Assembly (NCBI RefSeq): GCF_964340395.1
Contig: NC_135562.1
Coordinates: forward strand, 19,715,626-19,779,625
DNA length: 64,000 nt
Direction: 5' to 3'
From: Glandiceps talaboti
Taxonomy: Eukaryota; Hemichordata; Enteropneusta; Spengelidae
Position numbers and translations under genes: made by a program
In this document: one piece after another, positions 30,301 to 40,934 of the stretch
Numbering within the stretch: the stretch's first letter is position 1
Layout: the number at the start of each line of letters is the position of its first letter
The notes under the pieces: model-generated
Told to the model about the DNA's origin: nothing
Seen by the model: the letters and a program-made list of their open reading frames with translations, nothing else
The model's database searches: none

Positions 30301-31488
30301 CTTGAGTTCCATCCTGAAAGGAATGAATCAAACAATACAGTATAAACTTATTGATGGAATGAAATAACAGTTATTTAGATTCTAATATTTACTCTTAAAG
30401 TTGCCACTACTCAATTTAACCTTTTTGAAAAGATATTACCACGGATAATACAATTCTGTTCATCTCCAAAATATTTCTTCATTCTGCTACAATCTACTTG
30501 TGACATAAGGTTGTCATTACTTGTTGTGTGCTTAGTACTGACAAAAGAACTTTTTGATAACTTATACTTTCCATTGCAGATGGGAAGAAATATTGGGCAA
30601 CAAAATTTAATGACCATTCTCAGTAATTATACAATTCCAAAATCTTCACTTACTTCTTCCACTTCTTGATTGGCTGTCTGGTGTTCATCTGCCATCTGTG
30701 TTCGTGTCATCTTCCGTGACCTTGAGTTCCATCCTGAAAGGAATGAATCAAACAATACAGTATAAACTTATTGATGGAATGAAATAACAGTTATTTAGAT
30801 TCTAATATTTACTCTTAAAGTTGCCACTACTCAATTTAACCTTTTTGAAAAGATATTACCACGGTAATACAATTCTGTTCATCTCCAAAATATTTCTTCA
30901 TTCTGCTACAATCTACTTGTGACATAAGGTTGTCATTACTTGTTGTGTGCTTAGTACTGACAAAAGAACTTTTTGATAACTTATACTTTCCATTGCAGAT
31001 GGGAAGAAATATTGGGCAACAAAATTTAATGACCATTCTCAGTAATTATACAATTCCAAAATCTTCACTCACTTCTTCCACTTCTTGATTGGCTGTCTGG
31101 TGTTCATCTGCCATCTGTGTTCGTGTCATCTTCCGTGACCTTGAGTTCCATCCTGAAAGGAATGAATCAAACAATACAGTATAAACTTATTGATGGAATG
31201 AAATAACAGTTATTTAGATTCTAATATTTACTCTTAAAGTTGCCACTACTCAATTTAACCTTTTTGAAAAGATATTACCACGGATAATACAATTCTGTTC
31301 ATCTCCAAAATATTTCCTCATTCTGCTACAATCTACTTGTGACATAAGGTTGTCATTACTTGTTGTGTGCTTAGTACTGACAAAAGAACTTTTTGATAAC
31401 TTATACTTTCCATTGCAGATGGGAAGAAATATTGGGCAACAAAATTTAATGACCATTCTCAGTAATTATACATTACCAAAATCTTCAC

Positions 31489-31556
31489 TTACTTCTTCCA
31501 CTTCTTGATTGGCTGTCTGGTGTTCATCTGCCATCTGTGTTCGTGTCACCTTCCGT
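31489..31556 (-). repeat. Truncated satellite unit 76 and array end
   Basis: Unit positions 1-68 are present (one mismatch, T to C at 31549), then the sequence changes to TGTCACAGTCAGTCAG. The cut falls inside the candidate 80-nt exon: its donor is kept and its acceptor lost. No transition zone, target-site duplication or inserted element is visible at the junction. Confidence 0.9.
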
Positions 31557-34120
31557 TGTCACAGTCAGTCAGTCAGTCAGACAGTCAGTCAGTCAGTAGT
31601 CAGTTAGTCAGAAATGGTGTAGTACAACTGAAGCAGTCAGTAAGTCACCTGTCAGTCATCCAAAGTAGAACATGTACATTACAAGGAGTCTGTCAGTACT
31701 TAGTCGATTAGTCAGAAATGTTGTAGTACAACTGAAGCAGTCAGCCAGTCGCTTATCATTCAGTCATTAAGCTGTACGTGTACATTACAAGGAGTCAGTC
31801 AGTCCCCAGTCAGTCATTTATTAAGTCCGGCAGTCAGAAATGTTGCAGTACAACTGAAGAAGTCAGTCAGCCACCAAGTACTACATGTACTTTACAATGA
31901 GTCTGTTAGTCACAAGTCAGCTTGAAATGTTGTCGTTCAACTGAAGCAGTCAGTCAGTCACCTGTCAGTCCGCCATCAAAGTAGTACATGTACATTACAA
32001 GGAGTCTGTCAGTCCCTAGTCAGTCAGTCAGAAATGTTGTAGTACGACTGAAGCAGTCAGTCAGTCAGTCAGTCAGTCAGTCACCTGTCAGTCAGCCAAT
32101 AAGCAGTATGTGTACATTACAAGGAGTCTTTCAGGCACTAGTCAGTGTAAAATGTTGTAGTACAACTGAAATAGTCAGTCAGTCACCTGTCAGTCAGCCA
32201 TCAAGTAGTACATGTACATTACAAGGAGTCTGTCAGTCACTAGTCAGTCAGTCAGTTAGTCAGAAATGTTGTAGTACAACTGAAGCAGTCAGCCAGTCAC
32301 CTGTCAGACAGCCATTAGGCTGTACGTGTACATTACAAGGAGTCAGTCTGTCACCAGTCAGTCATTCGATCATTCAGTCAGTCAGTCAGTCAGTCAGTCA
32401 GTCAGTCAGAAATGTTGCAGTACAATTGAAGAAGTCAGTCAGCCAGCTACCAAGTAGTACATGTACATTACAAGGAGACTGTCAGTCACTATTCAGTCAG
32501 TCAGAAATGTTGTAGTACAACTGAATCAGTCAGTCAGTCACTTGTCATTCAGTCATTAAGCTGTACGTGTACATTACAAGGAGTCAGTCAGTCCCCAGTC
32601 AGTTATTTATTAAGTCAGGCAGTCAGAAATGTTGCAGTACAACTGAAGAAGTCAGTCAGCCACCAAGTAGTACATGTACTTTACAAGGAGTCTGTTAGTC
32701 GATCAGTCAGAAATGTTGTAGTACAAATGAAGCAGTCAGTCAGTCAGTCAGTCACCTGTCAGTCAGCCATTAAGCAGTATGTGTACATTACAAGGAGTCT
32801 GTCAGTCACTAATCAGTCCAAAATGTTGTAGTACAACTGAAATAGTCAGTCAGTCACCTGTCAGTCAGCCATCAAGTAGTACATGTAGATTACAAGGAGT
32901 CTGTCAGTCACTAGTCAGTCAGTCAGTCAGTCAGTCAGTAGTCAGTTAGTCAGAAATGGTGTTGTACAACTGAAGCAGTCAGCCAGTCACCTGTCAGACA
33001 GCCATTAAGCTGTACGTCTACATTACAAGGAGTCAGTCAGTCACCAGTCCGTCATTCAGTCAGTCATTCAGTCAGAAATGTTGCAGTACAATTGAAGAAG
33101 TCAATCAGCCACCAAGTAGTACATGTACATTACAAGGCGTCTGTCGGTCACTAGTCAGCCAGTCAGAAATGTTGTAGTACAACTGAAGCTGTCAGTCAGT
33201 CAGTCACCTGCCATCAAGTAGTACGTATTCATTACAAGGAGTCAGTCAGTCAGTCAGTCAGTCAGTCAGTCAGTCAGACAGTCAGTCAGTCAGTCAGTCA
33301 CCAGTCAGCCAGTCTGTCAGTCAGTCAGTCAGTCAGTCAGAAATGTTGTAGTACAACTGAAGCAGTCAGTCTGTCACCTGTCACCAGTCAGTCAGCTATC
33401 AAGTAGTACATGTACACTACAAGGAGTCAGTCATTCATTAAGTCAGGCAGTCAGAAATGTTGCAGTACAACTGAAGAAGTCAGTCAGCCACCAAGTAGTA
33501 CATGTACATTACAAGGAGTCTGTCAGTCACAAGTCAGTCAGTCAGTCAGTCAGTCAGTCAGAAATGTTGTAGTTGAACTTAAGCAGTCAGAGTGCCATCA
33601 AAGTAGTACATGTACATTACAAGGAGTCAGTCAGTCACCAGTCAGTCAGTCAGTAATATAACTGAAGAAGTCAGTCAGCCACCAAGTAGTACACGTACGT
33701 ACATTACAAGGAGTCTGTCAGACTAGTCCCTAGTCGATCAGTCAGAAATGTTGTAGTACAACTGAAGCAGTCAGTCAGTCAGTCAGTCAGTCACCTGTCA
33801 GTCACCCAGTCATCAAGTAGTACATGTAAATTACAAGGAGTCTGTCAGTCACAAGTCAGTCAGTGTCAGTCAGTCAGAAATGTTGTATTACAACTGAAGC
33901 AGTCAGTCAGTCAGTCACCTGTCAGTCAGCCATTAAGCAGTATGTGTACATAATGTACAAGGAGTCTGTCAGTCACTAGTCAGTTAGTCAAAAATGTTGT
34001 AGTACAACTGAAATAGTCAGTCAGTCACCTCTCAGTCAGCCATTAAGCAGTATTTCTACATTTTAAGGAATTTGTCAGTCACTAGTCAGTCAGTCAGAAA
34101 TGTTGTAGTACAACTGAAGC

Positions 34121-34165
34121 AGTCAGTCAGTCAGTCAGTCAGTCAGTCAGTCAGTCAGTCAGTCA
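34121..34165 (+). repeat. Pure (AGTC)n tract, about 45 bp
   Basis: About eleven uninterrupted AGTC units within the composite repeat. A comparable tract lies at 36849-36894. Confidence 0.9.
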
Positions 34166-36751
34166 CCTGTAAGTCAGCCATCAAGCAGTACATGTACATT
34201 ACAAGGAATCTGTCAGTCACTAGTCAGTCAGTCAGTCAGTCAGTCAGTCAGTCAGTCAGTAGTACAACTGAAGAAGTCAGTCAGCCACCAAGTAGTACAT
34301 ATACATTACAAGGAGTGTGTCAGTCACACGTCAGTCAGTCAGTCAGTCAGTCAGTCAATAGTACAACTGAAGAAGTCAGTCAGCCACCAAGTAGTACATA
34401 ATTATACATTACAATGAGTCTGTCAGTCACAGGTCAGTCAGTCAGTTAGTCAGTCAGTCAGTCAGTCAGTCAGTCAGTCTGTCAGTCAGAAATGTCGTAA
34501 TACAACCGAAGCAGTAAGTCAGTCAGTGACACCTGTCAGTAAGCCATCAAGTAGTACATGTACATTACAAGTGTCTGTCGTCCCTAGTCGGTCAGTCAGA
34601 AATGTTGTAGTACAACTGAAGCAGTCAGTCAATCAGTCACCTGTCAGTCAACCAGCCATCAAATAGTACATGTACATTAGAAGGAGTCTGTCAGTCACTA
34701 TAGTCAGTCAGTCAGAAATGTTGTAGTCCAACTGAAGCAGTCAGTCAGTCAGTCTCCTCTCAGTCAGCAATTAAGCAGTATTTGTACATTTTAAGGAATT
34801 TGTCAGTCAGTCAGTCACCTGTCAGTCAGCCATTAAGCAGTATGTGTACATTACAAGGAGTCAGTCAGTCAGTCAGTCAGTCAGTCAGTCAGTTAGTCAG
34901 TCGGAAATGTTGTAGTTCAATTGAAGCTGTCAGTCAGTCATCTGTTAGTCAGTCATCAAAGTAGTACATGTACATTACAAGGAGTCAGTCAGTCACCAGT
35001 CAGTCAGTCAGTCAGTCAGTCAGTCAGTAGTACAACTGAAGAAGACAGTCGGCCATCAAGCCGTACATGTACATTACAAGGAATCTGGCAGTCACTAGTC
35101 AGTCAGTCAGTCAGAAATGTTGTAGTACAACTGAAGCAGACAGTCAGTCACCTGTAAGTCAGCCATCAAGTTAGTAGATGTACATTACAAGAAGTCTGTC
35201 AGTCACAAGTCAGTCAGTGTCAGTCAGTCAGAAATGTTGTAGTACAACTGAAGCAGTCAGTCAGTCAGTCAGTCACCTGTCAGTCAGCCATTAAGCAGTA
35301 TGTGTACATTACAAGGAGTCTGTCACTAGTTAGTCAGTCAGAAATGTTGTAGTTAAACTGAAGCAGTCAGTCATTCACCTGTCTGCTTCAGTCAGCCACC
35401 TGTCAGTCAGCCATTAAGCAGTATGTGTACATTACAAGGAGTCTGTCAGTCACTAGTCAGTCAGTCAGTCAGTCAGTACTCAGTTAGTCAAAAATGTTGT
35501 AGTACAACTGAAGCAGTCAGCCAGTCACCTGTCAGTCAGCCATTAAGCCGTACGTGTACATTACAAGGAGTGGGTTAGTCCCCAGTCAGTCATTCATTAA
35601 GTCAGGCAGTCAGAAATGTTGCAGTACAACTGAAGAAGTCAGTCAGCCACCAAGTAGTACATGTACATTACAAGGAGTCTGTCAGTCACAAGTCAGTCAG
35701 TCAATCAGTCAGTCAGACATGTTGTAGTTTAACTGGAGCAGTCAGTCAGTCAACTGTCAATCAGCCATCAAAGTAGTACATGTACATTATAATTAGGAGT
35801 CTGTCAGTCACCAGTCAGTCAGTCAGTCAGTCAGTCAGAAATGTTGTAGTACAACTGAAGCAGTCAGTCACCTATCAGTCACCCAGCCATCAAGTACTAC
35901 ATGTAAATTACAAGGAGTCAGTCAGTCACTAGTCAGTCAGTCAGTCAGAAATGTTGTAGTACAACTGAAAGAGTCAGTCAGTCAGTCAGTCAGTCAGACA
36001 CCTGTCAGTCAGCCATCAAGCAGTACATGTACATTACAAGGAATCTGTCAGTCACTATTCAGTCAGTCAGTCAGTCAGTAGTACAACTGAAGAAGTCAGT
36101 CAACCACCAAGTAGTACATATACATTACAAGGAGTGTGTCAGTCACACGACAGTCAGTCAGTCAGTCAGTCAGTCAGTCAGTCAGTAAATAGTACAACTG
36201 AAGAAGTCAGTCAGCCACCAAGTAGTACATGTACATTACAAGGAGTCTGTCAGTCCCTAGTCGATTAGTCAGAAATGTTATTGTACAACTGAAGCAGTCA
36301 GTCAGTCAGTCACCTGTCAGTCACCCAGTCATCAAGTAATACATGTAAATTACAAGGAGTCTGTCAGTCACTAGTCAGTCAGTCAGTCAGAAATGTTGTA
36401 GTACAACTGAAGCAGACAGTCATTCACCTGTCAGTCAGCCATCAAATTAGTAGATGTACATTACAAGGAGTCTGTCAGTCACTAGTCAGTCAGTCAGTCA
36501 GTCAGAAATGTTGCAGTACAATTGAAGTCAGCCATAAAGTACATGTAGTGTATGTACATTTTAAGGAATCTGTCAGTCACGAGTCAGTCACTCAGTCAGT
36601 CAGAAATGTTGTAGTACAACTGAAGCAGACAGTCAGTCACCTGTCAGTCAGTCATCAAATTAGTAGATGATAGATGTACATTACAAGGAGGCTGTCAGTC
36701 ACTAGTCAGTCAGTGTCAGTCAGTCAGAAATGTTGTAGTACAACAGAAGCA

Positions 36752-36791
<40 letters not shown>

Positions 36792-36848
36792 CCTGTCAGT
36801 CAGCCATTAAGCAGTATGTGTACATTACAAAGGGTCAGTCAATCACCG

Positions 36849-36894
36849 GTCAGTCAGTCAGTCAGTCAGTCAGTCAGTCAGTCAGTCAGTCAGT
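36849..36894 (+). repeat. Pure (GTCA)n tract, about 46 bp
   Basis: About eleven uninterrupted tetranucleotide units, ended by a GTTAGTCAG interruption that precedes the GAAATGTTGTAGTAC island. Confidence 0.9.
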
Positions 36895-37308
36895 TAGTCA
36901 GAAATGTTGTAGTACAACTGAAGCAGTCAGTCAGTCACCTGTCAGTCAGCCATCAAGTAGTGCATGTACATTACAAGGAGTTTGTCAGTCACAAGTCAGT
37001 CAGTCAGTCAGTCAGTCAGAAATGTTGCAGTACAATTGAAGAAGTCAGTCAGCCACCAAGTAGTACATGTACATTTCAAGGCGTCTGTCAGTCACTAGTC
37101 AGTCAGTCAGAAATGTTGTAATACAACTGAAGCAGTCAGTCAGTCACCTGTCAGTCAGCCATCAAGTAGTGCATGTACATTACAAGGAGTTTGTCAGTCA
37201 CAAGTCAGTCAGTCAGTCAGTCAGAAATGTTGCAGTACAATTGAAGAAGTCAGTCAGCCACCAAGTAGTACATGTACATTTCAAGGCGTCTGTCAGTCAC
37301 TAGTCAGT
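36886..37308 (+). repeat. Local tandem duplication, ~212-bp dimer of composite monomers
   Basis: A stretch with GTAGTGCATGTACATTACAA, GGAGTTTGTCAGTCACAAG and a TACATTTCAAGGCGTCTGTC variant occurs twice in direct succession, near 36955-37105 and 37165-37300, with the rare GTGCATG and TTTCAAGGCG changes in both. This dates one round of two-monomer duplication within the arm. Confidence 0.8.
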
Positions 37309-37963
37309 CAGTCAGAAATGTTGTAATACAACTGAAACAGTCAGTCACTCACCAGTCAGTCGGCCATGAAAGTAGTACATGTACATTACAAGGAGCCTGT
37401 CAGTCACCTGTCAATCACCTGTCAGTCAGTCAGTCAGTCAGTCAGAAATGTTGCAAAACAACCGGAGCAGTCAGTCAGTCACCTGTCAGTAAGCCATCAA
37501 GTAGTACATGTACATTACAAGTGTCTGTCTTCCCTAGTCGGTCAGTCAGAAATGTTGTAGTACAACTGAAGCAGTCAGTCACCTGTCAGTCAGCCAGCCA
37601 TCAAATAGTACATGTACATTAGAAGGAGTCTGTCAGTCACAAGTCGACCAGTCAGAAATGTTATAGTACAACTGAAGCAGCAAGTCATTTAGTCACCTGT
37701 CAGTCAGCCATAAAGTAGTGTATGTACATTTTAAGGAATCTGTCAGTCACGAGTTAGTCAGTCAGTCAGTCAGTCAGTCAGAAATGTTGTAGTACAACTG
37801 AAGCAGACAGTCAGTCACCTGTCAGTCAGCCATCAAATTAGTAGATGACAGATGTACACTACAAGGAGGCTGTCAGTCACTAGTCAGTCAGTGTTAGTCA
37901 GTCAGAAATGTTGTAGTACAACTGAAGCAGTCAGCCAGTCAGTCAGTCAGTCAGTCAGTCACC

Positions 37964-38370
37964 TTACTTCTTCCACTTCTTGATTGTTCTTCTGCCATCT
38001 GTGTTCGTGTCATCTTCCGTGACCTTGAGTTCCATCCTGAAAGGAATGAATCAAACAATACAGTATAAACTTATTGAAGGAATGAAATAAGTTATTTAGA
38101 TTCTAATATTTACTCTTAATGTTGCCACTACTCAATTTAACCTTTTTGAAAAGATATTACCACGGATAATACAATTCTGTTCATCTCCAAAATATTTCTT
38201 CATTCTGCTACAATCTACTTCTGACATAAGGTTGTCATTACTTGTTGTGTGCTTAGTACTGACAAAAGACCTTTTTGATAACTTATACTTTCCATTGCAG
38301 ATGGGAAGAAATATTGGGCAACAAAATTTAATGACCGTTCTCAGTAATTATACAATTCCAAAATCTTCAC
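37964..38370 (-). repeat. Island satellite unit 1, 407 bp
   Basis: This unit lacks 11 bp in the candidate 80-nt exon (TTGATTGTTCTTCTGCC replaces the longer GGCTGTCTGGTGTTCA version) and lacks the CA also missing from the 418-bp units. The 11-bp loss would shift the candidate exon frame. It abuts the GTCA tract directly at its unit position 1. Confidence 0.85.
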
Positions 38371-38787
38371 TTACTTCTTCCACTTCTTGATTGGCTGTCT
38401 GGTGTTCATTTGCCATCTGTGTTCGTGTCATCTTCCGCCTTGAGTTCCATCCTGAAAGGAATGAATCAAACAATACAATATAAACTTATTGATGGAATAA
38501 AATAACAGTTATTTAGATTCTAATATTTACTCTTAAAGTTGCCACTACTCAATTTAACCTTTTTGAAAAGATATTACCACGGACAATACAATTCTGTTCA
38601 TCTCCAAAATATTTCTTCATTCTGCTACAATCTACTTGTGACATAAGGTTGTCATTACTTGTTGTGTGCTTAGTACTGACAAAAGAACTTTTTGATAACT
38701 TATAGTTTCCATTGCAGATGGGAAGAAATATTGGGCAACACAATTTAATGACCGTTCTCAGTAATTATACAATTCCAAAATCTTCAC
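38371..38787 (-). repeat. Island satellite unit 2, 417 bp
   Basis: This unit lacks TGA in CTTCCGTGACC, a 3-bp loss that would remove one codon from the candidate 80-nt exon without shifting its frame. The minus-strand frame at 38549-38743 is intact (NGNYKLSKSSF to NIFSKRLN), but its usual start methionine region is changed. Confidence 0.85.
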
Positions 38788-39207
38788 TTACTTCTTCCAC
38801 TTCTTGATTGGCTGTCTGGTGTTCATCTGCCATCTGTGTTCGTGTCATCTTCCGTGACCTTGAGTTCCATCCTGAAAGGAATGAATCAAACAATACAATA
38901 TAAACTTATTGATGGAATGAAATAACAGTTATTTAGATTCTAATATTTACTCTTAAAGTTGCCACTATTCAATTTAACCTTTTTGAAAAGATATTACCAT
39001 GGATAATACAATTCTGTTCATCTCCAAAATATTTCTTCATTCTGCTACAATCTACTTGTGACATAAGGTTGTCAATACTTGTTGTGTGCTTAGTAATTAC
39101 AAAAGAACGTTTTGATAACTTATACTTTCCATTGCAGATGGGAAGAAATATTGGGCAACACAATTTAATGACCATTCTCAGTAATTATACAATTCCAAAA
39201 TCTTCAC
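38788..39207 (-). repeat. Island satellite unit 3, 420 bp
   Basis: Full-length unit with the repeated frame open at 38969-39175, carrying private changes (KLCCP, KRSFVITKH, TSIDN, CIIHG). Its divergence from the main array is clearly larger than that between array units. Confidence 0.85.
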
Positions 39208-39543
39208 TTACTTCTTCCACTTCTTGATTGGCTGTCTGGTGTTCATCTGCCATCTGTGTTCGTGTCATCTTCCGTGACCTTGAGTTCCATCCTGAAAGGA
39301 ATGAATCAAACAATACAGTATAAACTTATTGATGTAATGAAATAACAGTCATTTGGATTTTAATAACTACTCTTAAAGTTGCCACTACTCACATTGACCT
39401 TTTTGACAAAATATTACTACTTATAGTAAAATTATGCTAATCTTCAAAATATTAATTCATTCAGCTACAATCTACTTGTGACATAAGGTTGTCACTACTT
39501 GTCATGTGCTTAGTACTGACAAAAAAAACCTTATAGATAACTT
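39208..39543 (-). repeat. Island satellite unit 4, truncated and decayed
   Basis: The candidate 80-nt exon is intact, but the rest has many substitutions (TTGGATTTTAATAACTAC, CACATTGACC, ATTACTACTTATAG). The candidate 127-nt exon has a TGA after DCS and lacks the usual donor sequence. The unit ends around GATAACTT at 39543, followed by GTGCACGTACTACTAG of the inverted composite repeat. It looks like the oldest copy in the window. Confidence 0.85.
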
Positions 39544-40934
39544 GTGCACGTACTACTAGATGTACACATACTACTTGATAGCTTACTGACAGGTGATTGA
39601 CTGTTTCAATTGTACTACAACATGTCTGACTGACTGACTGACTGACTGGAGACTGACTTACTCCTTGTAATGTACACATACTGATTAATGGCTGACTGAC
39701 AGGTGACTGACTGACTGACTGACTGCTTCTGTTGTCCTACAACATTTCTGACTGACTGACATTGACTGACTAGTGACTGACAGCCTCCGTGTAATGTACA
39801 CATACTGCTTAATGGCTGACTGAGAGGTGACTGACTGACTAGTGACTGACAGACTCCTTGTAATGTACATGTACTACTTGATGGCTGGTTGACTGACAAG
39901 TGACTAACTGACTTCTTCAGTTGTACTACTGACTGACTGACTAACAGATTGACTGACTGGTTACTGACAGACTCCTTGTAATGTACATGTACTACTTTCA
40001 TGGCTGACTGACAGGTGACTGACTGACTGCGTCAGTTGTACTACAACATTTCTGACTGACTGACTGACTGACTGACTGACTAGTGACTGACAGACTCCTT
40101 GTAATGTACACATACTGCTTAATGGCTTACTGACAAGTGACTGACTGACTGACTTCTTCAGTTGTACTACAACATTTTTGATTGACTGACTAGTGACTGA
40201 TAGACTCCTTGTAATGTACACATACTGCTTAATGGCTTACTGACAAGTGACTGACTGACTGACTTCTTCAGTTGTACTACAACATTTCTGACTGACTGAC
40301 TAGTGACTGACAGATTCCCTGTAATGTACATGTACTGCTTGATGGCTGCCTGACAGGTGACTGACTGACTGACTGCTTCAGTTGTACTACAACATTTCTG
40401 ACTGATTAACTAGTGACTGACAGCCTCCTTGTAATTTACATGTACTACTTGATGGCTGGGTGACTGACAGGTGACTGACTGACTGACTGACTGTTTCAGT
40501 TATTATACAACATTTCTGACTGATCGACTAAGGACTGACAGACTCCTTAGCATGTACATGTACTACTTGGCGGCTGACTGACTTCTTCAGTTGTACTACT
40601 GACTGACTGACTGACTGACTGACTGCTGACTGACTAACTGACCGACTTGTAATCTACATGTCCTACTTGATGGCTGACTGACAGGTGACTGGCTGACTGA
40701 CTTCTTCCGTTGTACTACTGACTGACTGACTGACTGACTGACTGACTGACTGACCTACCTGTGATTGACAGACTCCTTTTAATGTATATGTACTACCTGG
40801 TGGCTGACTGACTATTTCAGTTGTACTACTGACTGACTTGTAATGTACATGTACTACTTGATGGCTGACTGACAGGTGACTGACTGACTATTTCAGTTGT
40901 ACTACAACATTTTTGATTGACTTACTGTGACTGA

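Larger units (their letters stand above)
1..31488 (-). repeat. 420-bp satellite array, 75 complete units
   Basis: Head-to-tail tandem array with a unit starting TTACTTCTTCCACTTC on the plus strand. Unit lengths are 420 bp, except three of 418 bp (a CA lost in the ATAACAGTTA segment, near 1817, 6015 and 10633), one of 421 bp (extra T near 12563) and seven of 419 bp (an A lost in CACGGATAAT). The sum is exactly 31488. Copies differ by only a few substitutions, so homogenisation is strong or expansion recent. The left edge lies inside the array. Strand is given as minus because the best splice signals and the repeated 68-codon open frame are on that strand. I do not recognise the family; there is no transposase, reverse transcriptase or terminal repeat within the unit. 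Confidence 0.98.
11755..31488 (-). repeat. Satellite subfamily B (units 29-75)
   Basis: These 47 units carry CACGGATAAT (or CACGGTAAT after a one-base deletion) and nearly always CTACTTGTG with TCCATTGCAG. Units 29-34 are the most individual, with private changes such as AAATATTC near 12168, TTAATCTT near 12336 and 12757, and the 421-bp unit. From about unit 35 the units form a regular higher-order pattern of 6 and 12 units. Confidence 0.9.
31557..37963 (+). repeat. Composite (GTCA)n minisatellite, GTCA orientation
   Basis: Monomers of roughly 105-135 bp alternate conserved islands with GTCA tracts of variable length. Recurrent islands are TGTACATTACAAGGAGTC, GAAATGTTGTAGTACAACTG and CACCTGTCAGTCAGCCATCA. 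Variants include a GCAGTATGTGTACA form, a GCTGTACGTGTACA form followed by a CAGTCATTCATTAAGTCAGG segment, and a short form joining GTCA directly to AGTACAACTGAAGAAG. Spacing between islands changes mostly in steps of four, as expected from slippage. VSQS-rich open frames up to 175 codons exist only because GTCA repeats have no stops on this strand; the frame changes between monomers, so I do not call them genes. Confidence 0.95.
37964..39543 (-). repeat. Island of four diverged 420-bp satellite units
   Basis: Units start at 37964, 38371, 38788 and 39208, in the same orientation as the main array. They have CACGGATAAT or CACGGACAAT and extra changes not seen in the array (TACAATATAA, CACAATTTAATG, GACCGTTC). 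The last unit is strongly diverged after about 39345 and stops at unit position ~335, where composite repeat begins. The composite repeat flanks both sides of this island in opposite orientations. Confidence 0.95.

Noticed and set aside
1-31488. CRISPR-like array
   Set aside because: The whole 420-bp unit repeats with no unique spacers, and the context is eukaryotic.
31505-31711. 68-codon plus-strand frame at the array end (MIGCLVFICHLCSC...)
   Set aside because: It runs from truncated satellite straight into GTCA repeat; a junction artefact.
31988-32515. 175-codon plus-strand VSQS-rich frame as a secreted or silk-like repeat protein
   Set aside because: It has no signal peptide, follows the stop-free GTCA strand, and the frame of islands changes between monomers.
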